DNA of 64,000 nucleotides, taken from contig SVDC01000003.1 of NCBI GenBank assembly GCA_015058045.1, forward strand, positions 1 to 64,000. Reading direction: 5' to 3'. This stretch comes from Cellulosilyticum sp. GTDB taxonomy: Bacteria > Bacillota > Clostridia > Lachnospirales > Cellulosilyticaceae. Below are positions 46,965 to 54,577 of the stretch, in pieces (positions within the stretch are counted from its first letter, which is position 1; each line of letters starts with the position of its first letter). The translations under genes and the position numbers were made by a program. The notes under the pieces are model-generated. The model was not told where the DNA came from, did no database searches, and saw only the letters and a list, made by a program, of their open reading frames with translations.

Positions 46965-48248
46965 TTAAATCTTATCCCTTTTAACTATATGAAAATCAGG
47001 CAATATCTCACTAATGCGATTAAGCATCTTTAAATGTTGTATGATATCTTCCTGATACCTCTCATCTAATTTTCTATTTTCTAAAACCAATGCATTTTTT
47101 ATGGCATCTTTAATCTCTACTGTTAAATCTTCCATTTGCTCATTCATATAATCTGTACAGTGTTTTATGGTGCTTAGCATCTCTTGTATTTCTAATTTCA
47201 TCGTTCTTATGGCTCTTGCCAGATCACCAATCTCATCTTTTTGTTCAATTAATGACTTTGGTACTGGTTTCTCTAAGTCTCCACTTGCCATATCCTCCAT
47301 ACAAGATACTAACTCGCTCATTTGATTTGCAAAAGATTTAGCGATACTGTGTACAATTACAATAGCCACTACTATGAGTATCATCATAATCCCTATTAAT
47401 TTAATATTAAAATGAATAAACGTACTAAACATTATATCACTTCTATCACTTACAAGTGCAAGGGACCATCCCATCCCAGTTGGTGCATAACCTACATAAT
47501 TTTTGCCTTTAGTTTTTATGCCTTTACATAAACGTGTGCCTTGCTTACCTTCACTCATCGTTTTAAATAAGTCATAAGCTTCATTATATTCCTCTTGATT
47601 TGCAATCTGCTCCATATGTACCAAGATATTAGAAGTTTCTCTAGCAGAATGTGCAATGATCGTTCCATTTACATCTAAAAGTACGTACTCATCTGCACAT
47701 TCTATGTTATTTAAAACACTATCAAAGTCCTGCATAAAGTCAAGACCTATGAGCATTCCTATTAATTCTTCTTCTTGCACTACTGGAATACAAATTGAAA
47801 GCATGGGTTCTTCTTCCACTTGTACGACTTCTATAAAAGCTTGTTTTATATCTGAAACCACCTTAAACGCTTGAGAATCTGATATATTTTCTTTACTCGC
47901 ATTTGTACTATATTTGTTGCCTTCTAAATCTACAAAAGCAATTTCTTCAAAGGCAGCAATATTACTTAGATACTTTAATACGGTAAGTTTTTCTTCTATA
48001 GTTGATTTTGAACTATTAATCTCTTGTAATTGTGCAATTTGTTCTAAATCTTGTTTTTTTTGTTCTAAAATCATGTTGACTTGATTAGATGTACTTGATA
48101 CTGCTTTTTCTAAATACTTCACAGTATCTGATTCCATAATTGATTGACAAAGTTTATTAGCTGCTATTGCAATCACAAGAAAACTAACACCCAAAATAAT
48201 TCCGAAATAAGATACAAGCTTATTTTTTATACTTGATTTAATGTCCAT
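46965..48248 (-). CDS. Cache-HAMP membrane protein without an output domain
   Basis: The order is membrane helix (about 12-33), extracytoplasmic Cache-like sensor of about 230 residues (FEEIAFVDLEGNKYSTNAS..., MLSICIPVVQEEELIGMLIGLDF), second helix (IMMILIVVAIVIVHSIA) and HAMP domain (MEDMASGDLEKPVP...KDEIGDLARAIRTM). Only about 80 more residues of coiled coil follow. The methyl-accepting, kinase or cyclase domain expected after HAMP is missing. I start at MDIKSSIKNK, preceded by GGAG. It is a paralogue in layout of 25368-26510. It may signal through a partner. Confidence 0.78.
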   Translation of the reverse strand: MDIKSSIKNKLVSYFGIILGVSFLVIAIAANKLCQSIMESDTVKYLEKAVSSTSNQVNMILEQKKQDLEQIAQLQEINSSKSTIEEKLTVLKYLSNIAAFEEIAFVDLEGNKYSTNASKENISDSQAFKVVSDIKQAFIEVVQVEEEPMLSICIPVVQEEELIGMLIGLDFMQDFDSVLNNIECADEYVLLDVNGTIIAHSARETSNILVHMEQIANQEEYNEAYDLFKTMSEGKQGTRLCKGIKTKGKNYVGYAPTGMGWSLALVSDRSDIMFSTFIHFNIKLIGIMMILIVVAIVIVHSIAKSFANQMSELVSCMEDMASGDLEKPVPKSLIEQKDEIGDLARAIRTMKLEIQEMLSTIKHCTDYMNEQMEDLTVEIKDAIKNALVLENRKLDERYQEDIIQHLKMLNRISEILPDFHIVKRDKI

Positions 48249-48455
48249 CCTCTGTCTCCATAGATTTATACTTTTAAGCATTTTCTTGTTATCATATTAA
48301 CATATTTTTCCTATCAAATAAAAGCCTTATCTCCTCTTTCAAAATCATCTTTTATTTTTAAATTATTCAAATTTAAAATTTCTCACCCCATGTCAACCTA
48401 TTATTCATACAATATGGTAATAATAATATTTCGCTTTTAAAAAATCAGAATATTG

Positions 48456-48504
48456 TTGACTCATTTACCACTTTACTTTATAGTAGTACTAAATAACACT
48501 ACTA
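48456..48504 (+). promoter_or_regulatory. Promoter and operator candidate of the TrmB-lysA unit
   Basis: TTGACT (48456-48461) and TATAGT (48479-48484) are 17 bases apart. Around the expected start point lies the inverted repeat TAGTAGT-N10-ACTACTA (48481-48504), with the palindrome TAGTACTA inside. Binding by the adjacent regulator is inferred from position. Confidence 0.65.
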
Positions 48505-48515
48505 AGGATGATTGG

Positions 48516-49205
48516 ATGAATTTTAATAACACACTACACAAATTAGGCTTCACGCCTATTGAGTCCACTGTTTTCATTACACTTTGTAAACATGGAGCAC
48601 TCTCTGGCTACGAAGTTGCCAAACTAACTGGTATATCACGTTCTAATGTCTATGCAGCTTTGTATAGTCTTCAAGAAAAAGGAAAATGCTATGTATCTGA
48701 AAGTGAAACCACCAAATATATTGCGATTTCAAAAAATGAACTTTTACTTTCTGTCCAACGAGAACTGACGCAAACCTTATCAGAAATCGATCAGCTATTT
48801 CCTAAGCCTATTGAAACACATGAACCTTATGTTACGATAAGAGGCTACACTAATGTGCTTAATAAAATAAAAAATAGCATCTTACTTTGTAAATCTCATC
48901 TTTATCTTCTATGTTCTACCCAATATATTGATTTACTTGAGGAAGAACTATTATCCATATGTTCTAGTAGGCGTATTACCATTATCTGCGATGGTCCTAT
49001 CTCTTTAAATGATCAAATTACTATTTATAATCGTCAAAAGGATGCACAAGGAATTCATATCATTATTGATACCCAATCTGTCATCACAGGTGACTTAGAT
49101 TTAGAGCATGCTCAATGTCTTTTCTCTCGTAATGAGTCTTTAGTTCGTCTTATGAGAGAGTCCTTTGTAACAGAATTAGATAGGATTGCACTTAAAAAGC
49201 ATTAA
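48516..49205 (+). CDS. TrmB-family transcriptional regulator
   Basis: The N-terminal winged helix (residues about 5-70) reads LGFTPIESTVFITLCKHGALSGYEVAKLTGISRSNVYAALYSLQEKG, the TrmB pattern. A C-terminal part from about 100 resembles the ligand/PLD-like domain of these regulators (HLYLLCSTQYIDLLEEELL). I start at MNFNNTLHKLG, which has AAGGA seven bases upstream; the track start lies within the promoter. It is 11 bases before lysA, so it probably controls lysA and itself. Confidence 0.85.
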   Translation: MNFNNTLHKLGFTPIESTVFITLCKHGALSGYEVAKLTGISRSNVYAALYSLQEKGKCYVSESETTKYIAISKNELLLSVQRELTQTLSEIDQLFPKPIETHEPYVTIRGYTNVLNKIKNSILLCKSHLYLLCSTQYIDLLEEELLSICSSRRITIICDGPISLNDQITIYNRQKDAQGIHIIIDTQSVITGDLDLEHAQCLFSRNESLVRLMRESFVTELDRIALKKH

Positions 49206-49216
49206 GGAGGAAATAT

Positions 49217-50470
49217 ATGTTTACTTTACACGGTACTTTTACTAAAGAAACCAATTTTTTTAAAGAAAATAATGTCTATGATTTAAAAGAGCAATATGGA
49301 AGCCCACTCTATATTTATAATGAAGATTTATTAAGAGCACGTTGCAAAGAAATGAAAAATCTAGTAACCTATAAAAATTTTGTGCCACATTACTCTATTA
49401 AAGCCAACACAAATATTCACCTATTAAAAATAGTTCACGAAGAAGGTTTACATGCAGACGTTATGAGTCCTGGTGAAATCTATCTTGCCCTTGAAAGTGG
49501 TTTTAAACCAGAAGAACTCTTCTTCATTCCAAATAATGTTGTACCTGAAGATATGCAATATGCTATTGACCACAACATCACAACAAGTGTAGATTCTTTA
49601 GACCAACTTAAACTCTATGGTGAGCTTAATCCAGGTGGCAAAGTTGCTATTCGCTTTAATCCAGGAGTAGGTGCAGGACATCATGAAAAAGTTGTAACAG
49701 GCGGTAAAAAAACAAAATTTGGTGTTAATCCCGAGTATATTCCGGAAGTAAAACGCATCCTTGAAACTTATAACCTTACTGTAGTTGGTATTAACCAACA
49801 TATTGGTTCTTTATTTATGGACTCTAAACCCTATATTGATAGTCTTTCTTCCATCTTAAATATTGCAAGACAATTTGACGATTTAGAATTTATTGATCTT
49901 GGTGGTGGTTTTGGTATTCCCTATCATAAACAAGATGGCGAGATGCGATTAGATATCAAGGCACTTGGAACAGCTTTAGATCCAGTACTTCAATCTTTTT
50001 CTGAGGAATATGGAAAAGAAATTCAGTTCCAAATTGAACCTGGGCGCTATATTCCGTGTGAATCTTGCCTACTACTTGGTCAAATTACCGCTACCAAAAC
50101 CAATGCAGATCATCAATATCTTGGATGTGATATTGGATTTAATGCACTTCAAAGACCTATTATGTATGATTCCCATCATGATATCGAAATCTATTCAAAA
50201 GAGCAAAAAGAAGCTTCTTTAGTTCCACTTACAGTAGTAGGTAATATCTGTGAAAGTGGTGACATCTTAGCTAAAGACCGTATGCTCCCTAAATCTGCCT
50301 GCCGTGGGGATTTAATTGCCATGATGGATGCAGGTGCTTATGGCTATAGTATGGCATCTTGCTATAATCAACGTTTCAGGCCGGCTGAAATCTTAATTTG
50401 CTCAGATGGAAGCGTCAAACAAATTAGAAAACGTGATACCTTTGAAGATTTAATTCGTAATATGCTTTAA
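49217..50470 (+). CDS. lysA: Diaminopimelate decarboxylase LysA
   Basis: LysA converts meso-diaminopimelate to lysine. This PLP enzyme has the cofactor lysine in HYSIKANTN near residue 60, the glycine-rich LGGGFGIPY, the EPGRY phosphate contact and the CESGDILAKDR motif from the partner subunit. The length (417) is standard. The start has AAGGAGG. It is second in a two-gene unit with a TrmB-type regulator, an uncommon arrangement. Confidence 0.94.
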   Translation: MFTLHGTFTKETNFFKENNVYDLKEQYGSPLYIYNEDLLRARCKEMKNLVTYKNFVPHYSIKANTNIHLLKIVHEEGLHADVMSPGEIYLALESGFKPEELFFIPNNVVPEDMQYAIDHNITTSVDSLDQLKLYGELNPGGKVAIRFNPGVGAGHHEKVVTGGKKTKFGVNPEYIPEVKRILETYNLTVVGINQHIGSLFMDSKPYIDSLSSILNIARQFDDLEFIDLGGGFGIPYHKQDGEMRLDIKALGTALDPVLQSFSEEYGKEIQFQIEPGRYIPCESCLLLGQITATKTNADHQYLGCDIGFNALQRPIMYDSHHDIEIYSKEQKEASLVPLTVVGNICESGDILAKDRMLPKSACRGDLIAMMDAGAYGYSMASCYNQRFRPAEILICSDGSVKQIRKRDTFEDLIRNML

Positions 50471-50476
50471 TCCATA

Positions 50477-50514
50477 AAGAATGAGAAAATCATTACTAGA
50501 TTATCTCATTCTTT
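50477..50514 (+). terminator. Terminator of lysA
   Basis: AAGAATGAGA/TCTCATTCTT with a 17-base loop is followed by TTTCT. Confidence 0.75.
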
Positions 50515-50840
50515 TTCTATTACTTATGTAAATTCTTAATCCTATTTCTATTGGAACTATTTTTATGTATTATCTAATTTAATAGGTCTATACTCAACAA
50601 ATTATTTCTATTTAGTGTAAATAAAGTGAAAAGGCAGGCCCTTGGGGTATGGCCTGCCTTCTCGTTCCGTTCATATTTTATAAACAGGAAAATAGATATA
50701 TTATGGGGAGATTTTGTAAGCAAAAGTTTTATCTCTTGCTTGATATTTATATTACACCATATTTATTAATAAAATATGAATTACAATTTAACATTTTATG
50801 TTGCCTTTATTCTAGTTCCCACTTCTATCTTAAAATAATA
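50515..50840. other. Gene-free stretch with an orphan GC-rich hairpin
   Basis: The 80-codon plus-strand ORF in the track has no ribosome site. The only clear structure is AAGGCAGGCC-N10-GGCCTGCCTT at about 50631-50660, unusually GC-rich for this region. On the minus strand it is followed by TTCACTTT. It may end an unseen transcript. Confidence 0.4.
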
Positions 50841-50882
50841 AAAAGAGATATAAAATCCATTACTAGGATTTATACCTCTTTT
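50841..50882 (-). terminator. Terminator of tgt-yajC
   Basis: AAAAGAGATATAAAATCC/GGATTTATACCTCTTTT is a long stem with small mismatches, followed by T on the minus strand, just after the yajC stop. Confidence 0.8.
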
Positions 50883-50895
50883 TATTCATAGAAAA

Positions 50896-51318
50896 TTATT
50901 TATCTTTTTTTACTTCCCCAATTTCGTTTCCGTTTTCGTCTACTTCAACTTCTACTTCTACGTATTCGTATTCTACACCATTTTCATCTACAAGGTCAGC
51001 TTTTTTACCAACTGTTAAGTTTGGTTCTGCTGCACGTGCTACAGTAGATTTTAAAACTGGGATACGAACACTTTTATTTAAACCAAATTCAACGATTAAT
51101 GTATCACCAATAACATCCATTACTTTACCATACATTCCTGAGTTAAGAAGAACAGAATCTCCTACTTTAATGCTATTTTGCATTTCTTCCACTTGTTTTT
51201 GTTGTTTCTTTTGAGGTCTGATTAAGATAAACCACATAAGACCAATGATTACAGCGTAAATAACAATCATACTTACTAAGCCACCACCAGCACCTGCTGT
51301 TAATAATACAGTATTCAT
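50896..51318 (-). CDS. yajC: Preprotein translocase accessory subunit YajC
   Basis: YajC is a single-pass protein that associates with SecDF and the Sec channel. The helix at about 14-33 is followed by the signature FILIRPQKKQQKQVEEM and a small beta domain (VGDSVLLNSGMYGKV...VEFG). The 140-residue length includes a longer acidic C-terminus than usual. It follows tgt, as in many bacteria (queA-tgt-yajC). Confidence 0.94.
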   Translation of the reverse strand: MNTVLLTAGAGGGLVSMIVIYAVIIGLMWFILIRPQKKQQKQVEEMQNSIKVGDSVLLNSGMYGKVMDVIGDTLIVEFGLNKSVRIPVLKSTVARAAEPNLTVGKKADLVDENGVEYEYVEVEVEVDENGNEIGEVKKDK

Positions 51319-51332
51319 TTGAATTCCTCCAT

Positions 51333-52463
51333 TTATTTATTGTTTTTATATCCTTCTAGACGCATTTTTTTATAGTTAGCAAATTCGCCTTTATCTAATG
51401 CATCTCGAATTTCTGTCATTAAGTTATTAAAGTAGTGAAGGTTATGCATAACGCATAAGCGCATACCTAACATTTCTTTTGCCTTTAATAAGTGTCTAAT
51501 ATAAGCTTTACTATATTTTTGACATGTTGGACAATTACAGTCTTCTGCAATTGGGCTCATATCTTTTTCATGCTTTTGATTGAATAAATTAAGTTTACCT
51601 TGGTTTGTATAAACATGTCCATGTCGACCATTACGTGCTGGAAGTACACAGTCAAAGAAATCAATACCACGATCTACTGCTTCTAAGATATTTTCTGGTG
51701 TTCCTACCCCCATAAGGTAAGTTGGTTTATTTTGAGGTAAATATGGTACAACCGCTTCTAATACATTGTACATTTCTTCATGAGATTCACCCACAGCAAG
51801 TCCACCTACAGCATAACCTGGTAAATCAAATTCTCTAATAATCTTAGCGTGTTCAATACGAAGGTCTGGCATAATACCACCTTGGTTAATCCCAAAGAGC
51901 ATTTGCTGTTTATTAATGGTATCCTCTAAACTATTTAAACGATCCATTTCTACCATACAACGTTTTAACCATCTTGTTGTACGTTCTACAGATGGAATAA
52001 TATAATTACGATCTGCTAATGCAGGTGGACATTCATCAAATGCCATTGCAATAGTTGAACCTAAGTTAGATTGTATTTGCATACTTTCTTCTGGTCCCAT
52101 GAAAATCTTACGACCATCAATGTGCGAAGAAAAATATACCCCTTCTTCTTTAATCTTACGCATGGCTGCAAGAGAAAATACTTGGAAACCGCCTGAATCT
52201 GTCAGAATTGGTTTGTTACAATTCATAAATTTATGAAGCCCACCTAATTCCTTAATCAGCTTATCTCCTGGTCGTACATGTAAATGATACGTATTAGAAA
52301 GTACCACTTGTGTACTAATGTTTTCTAAATCCTCTGTAGATAAGGCCCCTTTAATAGCCGCTACTGTTGCTACATTCATAAATACCGGTGTTTCAATGAC
52401 ACCATGAGGTGTGTGAAAACGTCCTCTTTTGGCACGCCCTTCTACTTTTAGTAATTCATACAT
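51333..52463 (-). CDS. tgt: tRNA-guanine transglycosylase Tgt
   Basis: Tgt exchanges guanine 34 for preQ1 in tRNAs with GUN anticodons. The nucleophile/base-recognition segments DSGGFQVFSLA, FDECPP, GGLAVGE and FDCVLPARNGRHG are present. The zinc site is formed by CNCPTC...C and MHNLHY near the C-terminus. The length is 376. Its pathway partner queA lies 10.6 kb away on the same strand rather than next door. Confidence 0.96.
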   Translation of the reverse strand: MYELLKVEGRAKRGRFHTPHGVIETPVFMNVATVAAIKGALSTEDLENISTQVVLSNTYHLHVRPGDKLIKELGGLHKFMNCNKPILTDSGGFQVFSLAAMRKIKEEGVYFSSHIDGRKIFMGPEESMQIQSNLGSTIAMAFDECPPALADRNYIIPSVERTTRWLKRCMVEMDRLNSLEDTINKQQMLFGINQGGIMPDLRIEHAKIIREFDLPGYAVGGLAVGESHEEMYNVLEAVVPYLPQNKPTYLMGVGTPENILEAVDRGIDFFDCVLPARNGRHGHVYTNQGKLNLFNQKHEKDMSPIAEDCNCPTCQKYSKAYIRHLLKAKEMLGMRLCVMHNLHYFNNLMTEIRDALDKGEFANYKKMRLEGYKNNK

Positions 52464-52645
52464 CTGATGTCTCCTATCTAAATTTCATACTAGTTAATAG
52501 TGTACCGTAAAATGACTTTATTTTCAATAAGTCTTCCCTTATTTTTATGAGTTTAATCATGGTTTCTATCTACTTGGGTTGATGTTTTCCTTCATTGTAT
52601 GATAAAATTAAACTTATTTAGATAATTTACAAAGGGGGCATCATA

Positions 52646-53743
52646 ATGTCTGGCTCAATATTTGGTAAAATGTTTCGCATCTCTACCTTTGGGGAATCTC
52701 ATGGGACTGCCCTTGGTGTGGTAGTAGATGGTTGCCCTTCTAATATACCTATTACATTAGAAGATATTATGAAGAATATGAATAGACGAAAGCCTGGTAA
52801 TGGGCAGATTGGTACCACCAGAAAAGAAGCTGATGAAGTCGAAATTTTATCTGGTATTTTTGAAGGAAAAACTACCGGTACACCTATCGCCTTACTCATT
52901 CGCAATACCAATCAACGTTCTGGTGACTATGGAAAAATCAAAGAGGTATATCGCCCTTCTCATGCAGATTATACCTTTGATCAAAAGTACGGTATTCGTG
53001 ACTATCGTGGAGGTGGACGTTCTTCTGGTCGTGAAACAGCAGCTAGAGTTGCTGCCGGCTCTATTGCTAAACTCTTTTTAGACCAATTAGGCATTAAAGT
53101 AACAGCTTATACCCGCTCTATTGGTTCTGTAAGAGTAAATGATGAGGACTTTAACTTATTTGAAACCTCTCAAAATCCAGTCACTATGCCTAGTAATGAA
53201 ACAGCACAAAAAGCTCTAGAGCTTATAGCCAAAGCGAGACAAGCTAAAGACTCTATTGGGGGTACTATCGAATGCATGGTAACAGGTCTTAAGCCAGGTA
53301 TCGGAGAAACGGTTTTTGATAAGTTAGACGCCTCTTTAGCTTATGCTGTTATGGGAATTGGAGGCGTTAAAGCTTTTGAAATTGGTGAAGGGATTCATGC
53401 CTCTACTATGTACGGCTCTGAGTATAATGACGGATTTACTATGAAAGATGGTAAAGTGACTAAAACGAGTAATCATTCTGGTGGTATTTTAGGTGGGATG
53501 TCTGATGGAAGTGACATTCTCATTAAAGCCCACTTTAAACCTACACCATCTATTGCTAGAACGCAGCAAACTATTACAACTACTCTTGAAGATACAACTA
53601 TTGAAATTACAGGTCGTCATGACCCTGTAATTGTTCCTCGCGCTGTTGTCGTCGTAGAATCTATGGTTGCCCTGACTCTTGCTGATTTAATTTTATGTGA
53701 CTTAGGGGCTAATATAGAAAATATAAAAAAACTCTACCATTAA
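52646..53743 (+). CDS. aroC: Chorismate synthase AroC
   Basis: AroC makes chorismate from EPSP using reduced FMN, the last shared step to aromatic amino acids. Family marks are STFGESHGTALGVVVDGCP, RRKPGNGQIGTTRKEADEVEILSG, and YGIRDYRGGGRSSGRETAARVAAG. The length (365) is normal. The start has AAGGGGG. It is monocistronic and divergent from tgt; no other shikimate gene is in the window. Confidence 0.96.
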   Translation: MSGSIFGKMFRISTFGESHGTALGVVVDGCPSNIPITLEDIMKNMNRRKPGNGQIGTTRKEADEVEILSGIFEGKTTGTPIALLIRNTNQRSGDYGKIKEVYRPSHADYTFDQKYGIRDYRGGGRSSGRETAARVAAGSIAKLFLDQLGIKVTAYTRSIGSVRVNDEDFNLFETSQNPVTMPSNETAQKALELIAKARQAKDSIGGTIECMVTGLKPGIGETVFDKLDASLAYAVMGIGGVKAFEIGEGIHASTMYGSEYNDGFTMKDGKVTKTSNHSGGILGGMSDGSDILIKAHFKPTPSIARTQQTITTTLEDTTIEITGRHDPVIVPRAVVVVESMVALTLADLILCDLGANIENIKKLYH

Positions 53744-53770
53744 TTTACCTCATCCTTTTAGACTAAACAA

Positions 53771-53815
53771 TAGACCAGTAAAATAAAAGAGCTTCCCTTC
53801 TATTTTACTGGTCTA
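53771..53815. terminator. Hairpin between aroC and the Cys-repeat gene (likely bidirectional)
   Basis: A 15-bp perfect stem TAGACCAGTAAAATA/TATTTTACTGGTCTA with a 15-base loop sits between two convergent genes. T-tracts are weak. Confidence 0.7.
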
Positions 53816-53833
53816 TTTATCGTTATTCGTTTC

Positions 53834-54550
53834 CTATAAACGGCATTCCTTTTTCTTAGGCCATACCTCAAGAACCGCTTGAATATTTACTTTATAACAC
53901 TGTTGTTCTATCCTTTGATAATTACAATGACAAACTTTTAGCTTATAATAACATGCGCTTTTTCTTTCAATATTTTTATATGTCTGTTTAATGTAATCTG
54001 TATAACATTTTCTTTGTCCCAACTCATTACAATATAACAAACTATACTCATACTGAACGTCTAAATAATCTTCATTTTTTACAGAGTACCAGCTTAATGC
54101 ACATTGGGTAGGATGGATTTCATATATACAATGAGCATTAGATAATTTAACTACTTTACACCCTTTGTCTAATCTAATCTCTTCTAATGACTTTCCTATT
54201 TCATTTTCTAGCTCTACAGTTTTTACCTCTTCTTTTTCCTGTTCTATATGCTCACAAGATAATTGATTTTTTAAAATACATGGAGGTTTATGATTTAATA
54301 TTGATTTTTTTACCCCTACTCTACATAAATCACATGGATAACATGATTCACATGGATAACATGGTTCACATGGATAACATGGTTCACATGGATAACACGG
54401 CTCACATGGATAACACGGCTCACATGGTGTTGATTTGGATAGAATATTAATAATGCAATCATTACTTTTAGTCTTTAAATTGATGTGCATTTGATTATGA
54501 TGATACTCACCCGTTACATACGCTGTATTGATTAGGAATGGACAGTCCAT
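53834..54550 (-). CDS. Cysteine-rich protein with CEPCYP repeats
   Basis: The 238 residues contain no signal peptide. From residue 43 to 76 cysteine occurs at every third position, twelve times, as four CEPCYP units, one CESCYP and a final CDLC. The remainder is also Cys-rich (for example KVCHCNYQ), with a Glu-rich linker at about 105-125 and a C-terminal region that looks like beta strands. The ATG follows AAAGGAG, 27 bases after the DUF11 gene, so the two form an operon. Cys-rich repeat proteins of this kind are common in spore coats and exosporia; that role is inferred. Some metal or Fe-S binding is the alternative. Confidence 0.75.
   Translation of the reverse strand: MDCPFLINTAYVTGEYHHNQMHINLKTKSNDCIINILSKSTPCEPCYPCEPCYPCEPCYPCEPCYPCESCYPCDLCRVGVKKSILNHKPPCILKNQLSCEHIEQEKEEVKTVELENEIGKSLEEIRLDKGCKVVKLSNAHCIYEIHPTQCALSWYSVKNEDYLDVQYEYSLLYCNELGQRKCYTDYIKQTYKNIERKSACYYKLKVCHCNYQRIEQQCYKVNIQAVLEVWPKKKECRL
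54331..54428 (-). repeat. 18-bp tandem repeat encoding CEPCYP
   Basis: Five whole copies of an 18-base unit (plus-strand form CACATGGATAACAYGGYT) plus a partial sixth run head to tail in frame within the Cys-rich gene. Copies differ mainly at the fourth codon (ATGRTT versus ACGGCT), showing local duplication in pairs. Copy number may vary between strains. Confidence 0.95.
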
Positions 54551-54577
54551 AAACTAGTACTCCTTTACTCATTTTAC

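Noticed and set aside
50649-50891. 80-codon plus-strand ORF between lysA and yajC
   Set aside because: It has no ribosome site, starts inside the GC-rich hairpin and runs through the yajC terminator.
54331-54428. CRISPR-like array
   Set aside because: The 18-base units are directly joined without spacers and stay in a coding frame.
54187-54450. Plus-strand ORF with repeated HMDNMV peptides
   Set aside because: It is the antisense reading of the CEPCYP repeat region; the sense frame is longer and has a ribosome site.
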